From the NCBI GenBank assembly GCA_003552605.1, contig PUNN01000296.1:1-11829 (forward strand): DNA of 11,829 bases, given 5' to 3'. Each line of letters opens with the position of its first letter. Position 1 is the stretch's first letter. Source of the stretch: Phycisphaeraceae bacterium (GTDB lineage: Bacteria > Planctomycetota > Phycisphaerae > Phycisphaerales > Phycisphaeraceae). Position numbers and translations under genes: made by a program. Positions 1-7,645 of the stretch are shown here, one piece after another. The notes beneath the pieces are model-generated. The model saw only the letters and a program-made list of their open reading frames with translations, was not told the origin of the DNA and made no database searches.

Positions 1-529
1 CGATTGTCGAGCCGATCGCAGCGCCGAGGGCCGCGATGGGGCTTTGAATGCCTGCGCAGCCGCCGCTGGAAACCACCAGCGCCGCGCCGCCTGCCTTGAC
101 CGATGCACTCCGCATCGGCATGTGGCCGAGTCCACGATGAAAGGCGCGGGTCACGTGGTCCACGCCGCGACCATGCGGCTGCGGTGCAAACAGGTACGTC
201 ACGAGCCCGGCAAGGAAACACCCCGCTGCGGGCAACATCACGATTCGCCAGTCGAAGTGAAAGACCTCGGCGCTGCCAAGGTGGGTGAAATTGCCGGCGA
301 GCGCGGCGTGGCCGGTAACGAGTGCCCATTCCAGGATCGCCGCCGCAATCCCGGCAATCACGCCTACAAATGCGGCCAAGCCCAGGCGATAAAGCCATCG
401 CCTTGCCGGCCGGCTGATCTGTTCGGTTGGGTCGGGGGCGGATGGCAAGGGGACGATGCTCGGGTTGGGCCGCGGCGGGAGTTTCTCCGTGCGGTCGAGG
501 GTGAGTGGCACACTTGAGCTTTCTATCAT
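1..529 (-). CDS. ClC-family chloride channel/transporter, N-terminal part (runs off the window)
   Basis: Reading the minus strand from ATG at 529 gives 176 codons without a stop to the window edge, so the C-terminal part is missing. Residues 1-42 are a Pro-rich, probably cytoplasmic leader. A hydrophobic helix follows at about 46-72, then LPAAGCFLAGLVTYLFAP (99-116) and a GRGVDHVTRAFHRG segment. The last segment, VKAGGAALVVSSGGCAG (144-160), aligns by eye with the ClC stretch that usually reads KALASALTIGSGGSxGREGP. ClC proteins are dimeric membrane channels or Cl-/H+ exchangers. The canonical GREGP, whose Glu is the gate and proton relay, is here GIQSP (160-164), with Gln162 in the Glu place. 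No strong Shine-Dalgarno precedes ATG 529 and the frame stays open upstream, so the start is tentative. It diverges from the HAD gene. The fold assignment is fairly sure; ion selectivity and activity cannot be judged. Confidence 0.8.
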   Translation of the reverse strand, partial: MIESSSVPLTLDRTEKLPPRPNPSIVPLPSAPDPTEQISRPARRWLYRLGLAAFVGVIAGIAAAILEWALVTGHAALAGNFTHLGSAEVFHFDWRIVMLPAAGCFLAGLVTYLFAPQPHGRGVDHVTRAFHRGLGHMPMRSASVKAGGAALVVSSGGCAGIQSPIAALGAAIGSTI

Positions 530-771
530 GTCGCGTGAACCGCTCACGGGCAAGTTGTGCCGGCGCGGCGGAGGGGGAAGGGAGCGGGGCCGCTTGGGAA
601 CGTGAACGGACGAGTGCCACTGCATCGGTCAGGCGACCGGTGCCAGGTGAGGGCGTTGTGGTATGCTCGCGGTGGTGGCGTGTGTGGGAGCCGGGAAGGA
701 CGTTCGATTGATGATTCCGGATTGGTTCATTCACTGATGGTGAAGTTGGGCAGTTGCCTCTGGAAGTTGTG
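530..771. other. Divergent intergenic spacer between the ClC gene and the HAD gene
   Basis: This 242-bp stretch must hold the promoters of both divergent genes. I found no sigma70-like -35/-10 pair with proper spacing on either strand that I would defend. A short inverted repeat, TTCAC-TGATG-GTGAA (730-744), lies 27 bp before the HAD start and could be an operator or chance. Short open frames here on the plus strand have Arg/Gly/Ser-rich translations typical of non-coding high-GC DNA. Confidence 0.5.
762..766 (+). promoter_or_regulatory. Ribosome binding site deciding the HAD start
   Basis: GGAAG stands five bases before ATG 772. This favours 772 over the in-frame TTG at 754, which lies upstream of the site and would add only six residues ahead of the usual start of the HAD fold. 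Confidence 0.6.
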
Positions 772-1491
772 ATGGCTCATCCGTTTCTACTTTTGTTTGA
801 TGTCGATGGCACGATCCTCCGCACCAGTCGGGCAGGGGTGGAGGCGATGCATGAGGTCGGCCGGCGCATCTTTGGTGATGACTTCCAGTGGGACATCGAG
901 ACCGCCGGTGGGCTCGACCCGGCCATCTTTGCTGAGCTTGCCACCCGCAACGGCATCGAGGATCACGACCGCCACCACGATGAGTTTCACGATCAGTACA
1001 TCGACTTGCTCGAGGCTGCGCTTCGGGCCAACCCGCATAAGGTGGTGGTGATGCCGGGGATTCACGCGTTGATCGCAGCGCTGCAACAACGCCGCGCGGA
1101 GCGCGGTGATGTGGTGCTCGGGCTGCTGACGGGCAACTACACCCGGGCGGTACCGATCAAGCTTCAGGCCGCGGCCGTCGATCCGAGCGTCTTCGAAGTT
1201 ACCGCCTTCGGTGATGAGGGTACCGTTCGGCCGGACCTGACGGCCCTGGCCATGCGGCGATTCGAGCAGCGGCTCGGGCATGCGTGCGATCCCCGCCGCG
1301 TGATTGTGATCGGCGACACGCCGCGCGATATCGACTGTGCCCATGCCCACGGGTGCCTGGCGCTTGCTGTGGCCACCGGCAGTTACAGCGTTGAGCAATT
1401 GCAACAGGCGGGGGGCGATGTGGTGGTACCGGACCTTGCTGATCCGAAGCCACTGCATCGGCTGCTCGATGCAGCGCCAGCGATGCGGTGA
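772..1491 (+). CDS. HAD-superfamily hydrolase (phosphoglycolate phosphatase-like)
   Basis: This is a 239-residue soluble protein with all four HAD motifs. Motif I is FDVDGT, with the nucleophile Asp10 and acid/base Asp12. Motif II is LLTGNYT with Thr120. The motif III Lys is probably Lys130 in PIKLQ. Motif IV is VIGDTPRDID with Asp182 and Asp186 for Mg2+. Residues about 15-95 form a helical C1-type cap between motifs I and II. The family transfers phosphoryl groups through an aspartyl-phosphate, most often as a phosphatase on small phosphorylated metabolites. The length and the GNYT/GDTxxDI pattern fit the phosphoglycolate phosphatase-like branch, but the substrate cannot be read from sequence. 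It stands alone, divergent from the ClC gene and convergent with nuoN (91-bp gap), so context gives no clue to its pathway. The start at ATG 772 is chosen for its GGAAG site. Confidence 0.9.
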   Translation: MAHPFLLLFDVDGTILRTSRAGVEAMHEVGRRIFGDDFQWDIETAGGLDPAIFAELATRNGIEDHDRHHDEFHDQYIDLLEAALRANPHKVVVMPGIHALIAALQQRRAERGDVVLGLLTGNYTRAVPIKLQAAAVDPSVFEVTAFGDEGTVRPDLTALAMRRFEQRLGHACDPRRVIVIGDTPRDIDCAHAHGCLALAVATGSYSVEQLQQAGGDVVVPDLADPKPLHRLLDAAPAMR

Positions 1492-1582
1492 GTGCTGGCG
1501 AGCGTGGTTGTGCAGGGACTTGGATAAGGTTGAGAGGGCTGTTTCGTGTGCCGGCGGGTGCTGCGTGCTACGTGCCGCCCGA
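1492..1582. other. Convergent spacer between the HAD gene and nuoN
   Basis: This 91-bp gap has no gene. A weak GGCGG...CCGCC inverted repeat lies around 1553-1580, but neither strand has a T-run after it, so no intrinsic terminator can be called. Transcription may end by Rho or run through. Confidence 0.4.
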
Positions 1583-3277
1583 TCATTTGCTTTCAGGAAC
1601 TTGCATTGTTTCGGCCGCTTCCGGCCACACCGTGATGGGCAGGTCGACGGCCTGGTTGGCAAGCGTGGTCAGGCCGAAGGCACCGGCAAAGAGCCCGATG
1701 ATGACGGTAAGGATGCCGGCGATCATGGTGCCGGCCCGCCGGGCGGCGGATGGCACGACGGTGACATCACCTTCAGGCTCGGCGAAGTAGGCAGTGGCGG
1801 CGATACGGAGGTAGTACACGGCGCTGATGGCGCTGTTGAGCAGGGCGATGACCACCAGCCACACCAGGGCGGTCTGGCCTGTGGTGAACGCCGGGGCGAA
1901 CAGGTACAGTTTGCCGATGAAGCCGGCCAGGGGCGGGAGTCCGATCAGCGAGATCATGCCCAGCAGCAGTACCGCGGCGAGGCCACCATCGCGATGGCGA
2001 AGGCCGGCGATGTCATCGTAGGTGTCGGCCTCCTCACCCCGGCTGCGCAGGCAGGCGAGCACACCAAACGCGGCGAGATTGCCCACACCGTAGGCAACGA
2101 GATAGAACAGAACGCCGGCGAGGCCGTTCTGAAGCGCCGTAACCTCGAACGGGCCGGTGATGGCCTGCCCGGCATCGCCACCATTGGCGCCGCCGACGAG
2201 GCTCAGGCCCACGATCAGGCCGATGAGCATATATCCGGAGTGAGCGATGGAACTGTAGGCAAGCGCCCGCTTGACGCTGGTCTGAACGAGGCCGAGCACA
2301 TTGCCTACCGTCATCGTCGCCGCGGCCATCACCCACAGCAGGATTGCCAGGGCCGGAGGCAGTGGCCAGCCCACGGCGGCGAGCAGGATGATCAGGGCCA
2401 CGAAGCCGGCCGTCTTGGGGACGAACGCGAGCAGGGCGGTCACCGGGGTGGAGGCGCCCTGGTAGACATCGGCGGTGTAAAAGTGCATCGGCACGGCGGC
2501 GATCTTGAAAGAGATGCCGATCACGGCGAGGATCAGGCCGATGAGCATCTCCGGCGGCAGGGCCTCGCCGGCCTCGCGCAAACCGCTGATGTAGCCGTGG
2601 ATGCTGGTGGCTTCGGGCGCATAGGCGGGGCTGTATATCTGCACCGTACCCGCTGCGCCGTACATCAGGGCGAAGCCATAGAGAAACATCGCCACGGCCA
2701 TGGCGCCGAGGAAGAAATACTTGACGGCGGCTTCCTGGGCCGAGATGCGGTCGCGGGTCATCACGACCATGATGTAGGTCGGCAGGCTGGTCAGTTCGAG
2801 CGCCAGCAGCAGCCAGATCAGGCTGTCGGCACTGGCGCAGAGCATCACGCCCGTCAGGCTGAACAAGAAAAAGGCATAGAACTCACCCCGCGTGGTGTTG
2901 GCCGGATCGAAGGGCACCCTGCCCGATTCGGTTTCATCGGTCTGAGGCAGTTGCTCCGGTGCCCGCACGGCCACAAGCAGCAGCAGCAGGCCGATGCCCG
3001 CTACGGCTAGCTTAACATAGGCGGCGAAAGCGGTCTCGGCCAGCCCCATGTGCAGCAGCCGGGTGACGCCCGCAGCCTCCGTTGGCTCATCGCTGGTCAG
3101 CGCGTGCCATGCGGCGGGCAGCAGGATGCACGCCACCAGGGACAGGCCGGCGACGGCGGGGGTGATCCGGCGCGTGCCCGGCGGCCGCATCAGGCCGATG
3201 AACAGGCAGGCCACCGCGCCGATCAGCAGGATGATCTCGGGCCCCAGCCCGGCAAGTTTTTCTACCATCGGGTTCAT
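1583..3277 (-). CDS. nuoN: NADH-quinone oxidoreductase subunit N
   Basis: This 564-residue polytopic membrane protein is one of the three Mrp-antiporter-like subunits of respiratory complex I, thought to move protons across the cytoplasmic membrane. The family signatures are intact: ALELTSLPTY with the key Glu161; Lys186 in AAVKYFF; SFKIAAVPMHFYTADVYQG with Lys258; VPKTAGF with Lys288; and GFIGKLYLF with Lys456 in the distal half-channel. About 14 hydrophobic segments are visible. At 564 residues it is longer than E. coli NuoN (about 485). The extra length is mainly polar loops around 104-130, 210-240 and 360-375. It is the last gene of nuoJKLMN. Its ATG overlaps the nuoM stop by four bases (ATGA), so translation is probably coupled, and a GGAGG (minus strand, 3285-3289) sits seven bases before the start. 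Confidence 0.96.
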   Translation of the reverse strand: MNPMVEKLAGLGPEIILLIGAVACLFIGLMRPPGTRRITPAVAGLSLVACILLPAAWHALTSDEPTEAAGVTRLLHMGLAETAFAAYVKLAVAGIGLLLLLVAVRAPEQLPQTDETESGRVPFDPANTTRGEFYAFFLFSLTGVMLCASADSLIWLLLALELTSLPTYIMVVMTRDRISAQEAAVKYFFLGAMAVAMFLYGFALMYGAAGTVQIYSPAYAPEATSIHGYISGLREAGEALPPEMLIGLILAVIGISFKIAAVPMHFYTADVYQGASTPVTALLAFVPKTAGFVALIILLAAVGWPLPPALAILLWVMAAATMTVGNVLGLVQTSVKRALAYSSIAHSGYMLIGLIVGLSLVGGANGGDAGQAITGPFEVTALQNGLAGVLFYLVAYGVGNLAAFGVLACLRSRGEEADTYDDIAGLRHRDGGLAAVLLLGMISLIGLPPLAGFIGKLYLFAPAFTTGQTALVWLVVIALLNSAISAVYYLRIAATAYFAEPEGDVTVVPSAARRAGTMIAGILTVIIGLFAGAFGLTTLANQAVDLPITVWPEAAETMQVPESK

Positions 3278-5064
3278 CGCCGGCCCTCCCTTGTCGCATC
3301 GCGCTCGATGGCTTCAAAGGTGCGGGCGGCCTGCTCGCGCTCGGCTTCGCTGCGGGCATCGGCACGCTCGGCGACGACCTCCGCGGCCGGTCGGGTCAGC
3401 GTCATCACGGGCTTATCCAGAGACTGCAACATGGGGAACGGATACAGGCCGATGAAGATGCACAGTGCGGCCAGCGGTGAGAGCACGGCGATCTCGCGAC
3501 GGTTGAGATCTCGCACTGCCGGGCCATGGTGGGCCTCGCCAGCGTGCGCTGCATCCCGGTTGTGATCGTGTGATTCAGGCACCTTCGTGGGCCCCCAGAT
3601 GACCTTGCCCACCATGTAGAGGATATAGATCGCCGCCAGAATCATGCCGAAGCCGGCCGCGATGGCGAAGCCCATTCCCAGCGTGTCGGTCGCCAGAAAC
3701 GCACCGACAAGGGTCAGAAACTCACCGATGAACCCGTTGAGGCCCGGCAGGCCCACGCTCGCAAGGCAGAACAGCACGAAGAAGAAGGCCCACACCGGCA
3801 TCACGCGGCCGAGGCCGCTCATCGCCGCAAGCTCGCGCGTATGGAACCGTTCGTAGATCATGCCGATGCAGAGAAACAGCGCGCCGGTCGACAGGCCGTG
3901 GTTGATCATGTACATCACCGCGCCGCTCTGGCCGATGTGGCGCTCGGCATCGATTGCGAACAGACCGAGTACGCAGAAGCCGAGGTGCGAAACCGATGAG
4001 TAGGCGATCAGCCGCTTCACATCGGTCTGAACCCAGCAGATCAGCGCCGTGTAGAGGATCGCAATGACGGCGAGCACACCGATGTAAGGGGCGAAGGTGA
4101 CCACGGCTTCGGGGCACATCGGCAGGGCAAAGCGGATCAGCCCGTAAGTGCCCAGCTTCAGCAGCACACCGGCCAGGATGACCGATCCGGCGGTGGGGGC
4201 CTCGGTGTGGGCCAGCGGCAGCCACGTATGCACGGGGAATAACGGCACCTTGACGGCGAAGCCGGCCAGCAGCGCCAGCAGCAGCCAGCCCTGCTGCGCC
4301 GGGCTCATCAGCGTCTGAGCGGTGAAGGTCAGCGCCTGGATGTCGAAGGTCCAGTGGCCGAGCGCCGCAGCCTGTTCCTGCCCGGCCAGCCATGCCTGCG
4401 CCTCGGAGACGTCGATGTTGCGAAGCTCAGCGAGTGTCTGCGCGGCGGTGGCCAGGTCCTGCGCGGCGTTGAAGTACGCCAGGTAGATCAGCCCGGCCAG
4501 CATCAGCAGCGATCCGGTGAAGGTGTAGAGGAAGAACACCCGCGCTGCCTTCAGCCGCTGTGTCGACCCGAAGATGCCGATGAGGAAGAACATCGGCACC
4601 AGCGTGAACTCGAAGCAGACATAGAAGAAGATGACATCGGTGGCAATGAAGGTGCCGATCATGGCCGCTTCCAGCAGCAGCAGCCACATGTAGTACTCAC
4701 GGTACCGCTCGGTCACCGCGGTGCGTGAAGCGAGCACGGTAATGGGCATCAGCAGCGCCGTCAGCACCACCAGCCACAGGCTGATCGCATCGAGGCCGAA
4801 GCTGATGCGAAGCCCGAAGTCCTCCAGCCACGGCCAGCCGGCGCCGGTGAGGAAGAAGCCACCCTCTGAAAGGCGTGAAACTTCGCTCCCGGGTGCGGGG
4901 AGGTAGGCGAAGACCACCACGGCCACGGCCACGGCGAAATTGAGCACGCTGATGAACAGCGCCCATGCCCATACCTCGCTCAGCCGCCGCGGCAGCGCAA
5001 AGATCGCCGGCGCCGCCAGCAGCGGCAGCAGCACCATCAGCGGGATGAGTGTTTCAGGCCTCAT
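3274..5064 (-). CDS. nuoM: NADH-quinone oxidoreductase subunit M
   Basis: This 596-residue antiporter-like proton-pumping subunit belongs to the complex I membrane arm. Recognisable parts are CFEFTLVPMFFLIG with Glu152, FAVKVPLFPVHTWLPLAHTEAP with Lys272, VQTDVKRLIAYSSVSHLGF, MINHGLSTGALF, and GLNGFIGEFL with Glu448, which is the glutamate that replaces the distal Lys in NuoM proteins. It is longer than E. coli NuoM (about 509). One extra stretch is a soluble-looking insertion at about 200-255. Another is a His-containing loop (SHDHNRDAAHAGEAHHGP, 498-515) before the last helix. The third is a charged tail at 556-596 rich in Glu, Arg and Ala that looks helical. Start and stop each overlap a neighbour by four bases (nuoL and nuoN). 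The assignment is secure; the role of the extensions is unknown. Confidence 0.97.
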   Translation of the reverse strand: MRPETLIPLMVLLPLLAAPAIFALPRRLSEVWAWALFISVLNFAVAVAVVVFAYLPAPGSEVSRLSEGGFFLTGAGWPWLEDFGLRISFGLDAISLWLVVLTALLMPITVLASRTAVTERYREYYMWLLLLEAAMIGTFIATDVIFFYVCFEFTLVPMFFLIGIFGSTQRLKAARVFFLYTFTGSLLMLAGLIYLAYFNAAQDLATAAQTLAELRNIDVSEAQAWLAGQEQAAALGHWTFDIQALTFTAQTLMSPAQQGWLLLALLAGFAVKVPLFPVHTWLPLAHTEAPTAGSVILAGVLLKLGTYGLIRFALPMCPEAVVTFAPYIGVLAVIAILYTALICWVQTDVKRLIAYSSVSHLGFCVLGLFAIDAERHIGQSGAVMYMINHGLSTGALFLCIGMIYERFHTRELAAMSGLGRVMPVWAFFFVLFCLASVGLPGLNGFIGEFLTLVGAFLATDTLGMGFAIAAGFGMILAAIYILYMVGKVIWGPTKVPESHDHNRDAAHAGEAHHGPAVRDLNRREIAVLSPLAALCIFIGLYPFPMLQSLDKPVMTLTRPAAEVVAERADARSEAEREQAARTFEAIERDATREGRR

Positions 5065-7244
5065 GTCAGGTATACCGCCATCATCACCACCGCCACGACG
5101 ACCGCCAGGCCGGCCAGCATGGCCACACCGTAGCCTTGAAGCACACCCGCCTGGCTCGGCCTGACTGAGCGACCCATCAGCCGTGGCACCAGGCCGACCA
5201 GGGCCACCAGGCCATCAATCACCAGGCGGTCGATGAGGAAGAAGAGCTTGCCGAGGCTGTGCAGCGGCATCACGATACATGCCCAGCACAGATCATCAAT
5301 GTAGTACTTGTTGTGGAGCAGCCGCACCAGCGGCGCCGCCTTTTCACCGATGCGCGATGCTGCATCACGCCGCAGCCAGTGGAACCACGCCGCGGTGCTG
5401 ATGCCGCTGATGGCCACGATTCCGCTGAGCACCATCAGCGTCAGGTGGAGTTGTGAGGTGTCCTCGACCAGCGCCGGCATGGTGATCGCCGCAGTCGAAG
5501 ACCAGACCAGCTCCTGCACGATGCCGTAACCGATGAACCCGGCGAACAGCGCTCCCGCAGCAAGGATGAACAGCGGCGAGAGCATCAGCCAGCTTGCCTC
5601 GTGGGCCTCGCCGTGGCCATGGCCGTGGTCATCGCCATGTGCGTCCTCATGGCCGCCATGAGCGGCATCCTCATCATGGCCGTGATCGGTGCCCATCTCG
5701 TACTCGGTCGGGCCCATGAACACGCGGAACCAGGCGCGGAAGCAGTAGTAGGCGGTCAGAAACGCCGTGGCCAGGGCCAGGCCGCCGAGGAAAAAGAACC
5801 AGTTGCTCGGCTCGGTGCCGTGGTATCCCAGCGCCCGTTCGAATACGCCGGCGAGGATGGCATCCTTGCTGAAGAAGGCGGCGGTGAACGGAAACGCCGC
5901 CAGCGACAGGCAACCGGCGAACATCAGCCAGCAGGTGTAAGGCATCACCTTCCGCAGGCCGCTCATCTTGCGGATGTCGAGCTGGCCGTGGAGGCCGTGC
6001 ATCACATTGCCGCTGGTCAGAAACAGCAATGCCTTGAAGAAGGCGTGTGTCAGCAGGTGGAACAGGCCTCCGAAGATGGCGTAGCGCAGCCCCATCCCCA
6101 CGCCCATGAACATGTAGCCAAGCTGCGACACGGTCGAAAAGGCATAGATGCGCTTGATGTCGTACTGGCAGGTGGCGATGGTCGCGGCGAAGGCGGCGGT
6201 GATACCGCCGATGGTGGCCACCGTCGGCAGGGCGTAGGGCGACAGCTCGAACACCGGCGTCAGCCGCGCGATCATGTAGACGCCACTGGTGACCATCGTC
6301 GCCGCGTGGATCAGTGCGGAGACCGGCGTCGGGCCTTCCATGGCATCCGGCAACCACATGTAAAGCGGAATCTGCGCCGACTTGCCAAGCGCACCCATCA
6401 GAAGCAGGAAGGGAATGGCGTAGTCGCGCCAGTCGGTGACGTGTTCACCGCTGGTGGCCATCTGGAGGACCTCAGCGATGATCACCGTCTCGTAGCGCCA
6501 GAAGGTCATGAAGATGCCGAGGGCGAAGCCGAGGTCGCCGATGCGGTTGACGATGAACGCCTTCTTCGCCGCCGCCACGGCCGAGGGCCGATGGTAGTAG
6601 TAGCCGATCAGCAGGTAACTCGCCAGCCCCACCATCTCCCAGCCGAGGTAGAGCAGTACGAGGTTGTCGGCCATGACCACGGTGGTCATGGCGAAGATGA
6701 ACAGGCTCACCGCACCGAAGAAGCGTGCATAGCCTTTCTCACCCGACATGTAGCCGGCACCATAAATTGCCACCAGTGCCCCGATACCGCAGACGACAAA
6801 GAGCATCAGCAGCGTCAGCGGGTCGATGTAATAGGCGAAATCAGCTCGAAACGTTGTCTCGAGCACCCGCCAGTCATCGGTCTGTGGGTCCGGCTCGGCC
6901 TCGCCGCGGCCGGGATGGGCCTCGGCGTAGGCGCGGGCCTCCTGTTCGCTGTCGAAGTTGCGGTAGTCGCGGAAGTGAATCCAGCGGAAGGCGGTGACCG
7001 TCTGGCCGATGCCATCCTCGCCTTCCACCTGCTGCTCGTAGGCGCCCGTCCTGTAGTCATCGCGGATATCCGGGTTGCCTGCCTGCGGCGCGGCGAGCAT
7101 GGCGATGGCAAAACTGGCCAGGATCGCCACCACGGTGACCGGCGCGGCCCACCGCCGCCAGGCCGGCCGCATGCACAGCACGCAGCACACCACAGCGCTG
7201 AAGGCCGGCAACCAGGGAATCCATTTGACGGTGTTCAGGTCCAT
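5061..7244 (-). CDS. nuoL: NADH-quinone oxidoreductase subunit L
   Basis: This is the distal antiporter-like subunit of complex I, 727 residues against about 613 in E. coli. Conserved elements are YLGWEMVGLASYLLIG with Glu203, GALGKSAQIPLYMWLPDAMEGPTPVSALIHAATMV (285-318) with Lys288 and His313, YDIKRIYAFSTVSQLGYM with Lys364, AFFKALLFL with Lys404, and FFSKD. The C-terminal third (about 595-727) carries the extra segment that includes the lateral helix and final anchor seen in NuoL. Two features add length. One is an acidic soluble insert at about 93-130 between helices 2 and 3. The other is a His/Asp/Gly-rich loop at 520-549 with nine His. The gene starts 15 bases after the nuoK stop, with only a weak AGGA upstream, and its TGA overlaps the nuoM ATG. 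Confidence 0.97.
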   Translation of the reverse strand: MDLNTVKWIPWLPAFSAVVCCVLCMRPAWRRWAAPVTVVAILASFAIAMLAAPQAGNPDIRDDYRTGAYEQQVEGEDGIGQTVTAFRWIHFRDYRNFDSEQEARAYAEAHPGRGEAEPDPQTDDWRVLETTFRADFAYYIDPLTLLMLFVVCGIGALVAIYGAGYMSGEKGYARFFGAVSLFIFAMTTVVMADNLVLLYLGWEMVGLASYLLIGYYYHRPSAVAAAKKAFIVNRIGDLGFALGIFMTFWRYETVIIAEVLQMATSGEHVTDWRDYAIPFLLLMGALGKSAQIPLYMWLPDAMEGPTPVSALIHAATMVTSGVYMIARLTPVFELSPYALPTVATIGGITAAFAATIATCQYDIKRIYAFSTVSQLGYMFMGVGMGLRYAIFGGLFHLLTHAFFKALLFLTSGNVMHGLHGQLDIRKMSGLRKVMPYTCWLMFAGCLSLAAFPFTAAFFSKDAILAGVFERALGYHGTEPSNWFFFLGGLALATAFLTAYYCFRAWFRVFMGPTEYEMGTDHGHDEDAAHGGHEDAHGDDHGHGHGEAHEASWLMLSPLFILAAGALFAGFIGYGIVQELVWSSTAAITMPALVEDTSQLHLTLMVLSGIVAISGISTAAWFHWLRRDAASRIGEKAAPLVRLLHNKYYIDDLCWACIVMPLHSLGKLFFLIDRLVIDGLVALVGLVPRLMGRSVRPSQAGVLQGYGVAMLAGLAVVVAVVMMAVYLT

Positions 7245-7259
7245 CGTAAACCGGCCGTC

Positions 7260-7580
7260 CTAACCCCTTAAATCCGCCCATGCCGCGGCGTCGAGCGTCC
7301 GGCGTCGCCGGAACAGCAGCACCACCAGGGCCAAGGCGAGCGCCGCTTCCGCCGCGGCGATCGTCAATACGAAGATCACGAAGCTCTGCCCTTCGAGATT
7401 GCCGTGATAGAACGCGAAGGCGACCAGTGTCACCACCACGCCCTGGAACATCAGTTCCGTGCAGAGGAACATGATGATCAGGTTCCGCCGCGTGACGAAC
7501 CCGATCAGCCCAAGAGCAAACAGCACCGCCCCCGTCAGGAGGAAGTGAGAGAGCACAAGGCTGGGCATTTCGCCGGTCAT
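7260..7580 (-). CDS. nuoK: NADH-quinone oxidoreductase subunit K
   Basis: This small three-helix membrane subunit of complex I has 106 residues (E. coli has 100). It carries the two buried glutamates of the proton path: Glu42 in LCTELMFQGV (E. coli Glu36) and Glu78 in TIAAAEAALALALV (E. coli Glu72). The basic RRN turn after helix 1 and the ending ADLRG also match the family. An alternative start at Met5 (position 7568) would bring the length closer to the family norm; neither ATG has a good Shine-Dalgarno. It lies 65 bp after nuoJ and 15 bp before nuoL in the same operon. Confidence 0.95.
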   Translation of the reverse strand: MTGEMPSLVLSHFLLTGAVLFALGLIGFVTRRNLIIMFLCTELMFQGVVVTLVAFAFYHGNLEGQSFVIFVLTIAAAEAALALALVVLLFRRRRTLDAAAWADLRG

Positions 7581-7645
7581 GGCGGGTCTCGTCGGAGGAT
7601 GGCCGGCCCGATATCGCGCCGACCGCTACATTCATTATGCGCGGT
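7581..7645. other. nuoJ-nuoK spacer
   Basis: This is the only gap of any size inside the nuo cluster (65 bp). It contains a GGCCGGCC palindrome near 7600 but no T-run, so I see no terminator or internal promoter that would split the operon. Confidence 0.4.

Noticed and set aside
44..517. Plus-strand open frame of 157 codons at the left edge
   Set aside because: It lies antisense to the ClC reading frame, which gives a recognisable membrane-protein sequence. The plus-strand translation is Arg/Gly/His-rich with no family likeness.
787..1662. Minus-strand open frame of 291 codons over the HAD gene
   Set aside because: It is antisense to an intact HAD gene with all four motifs, and its translation shows no domain.
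1337..3010. Long plus-strand open frame of 557 codons
   Set aside because: It is antisense to nuoN and runs across the HAD end. High GC content at third codon positions keeps the opposite strand open, and the translation is low-complexity Gly/His/Gln-rich.
5601..7271. Long plus-strand open frame of 556 codons with a hydrophobic start
   Set aside because: It is antisense to nuoL. The hydrophobic first residues are only the reverse complement of the His/Asp-rich loop codons.
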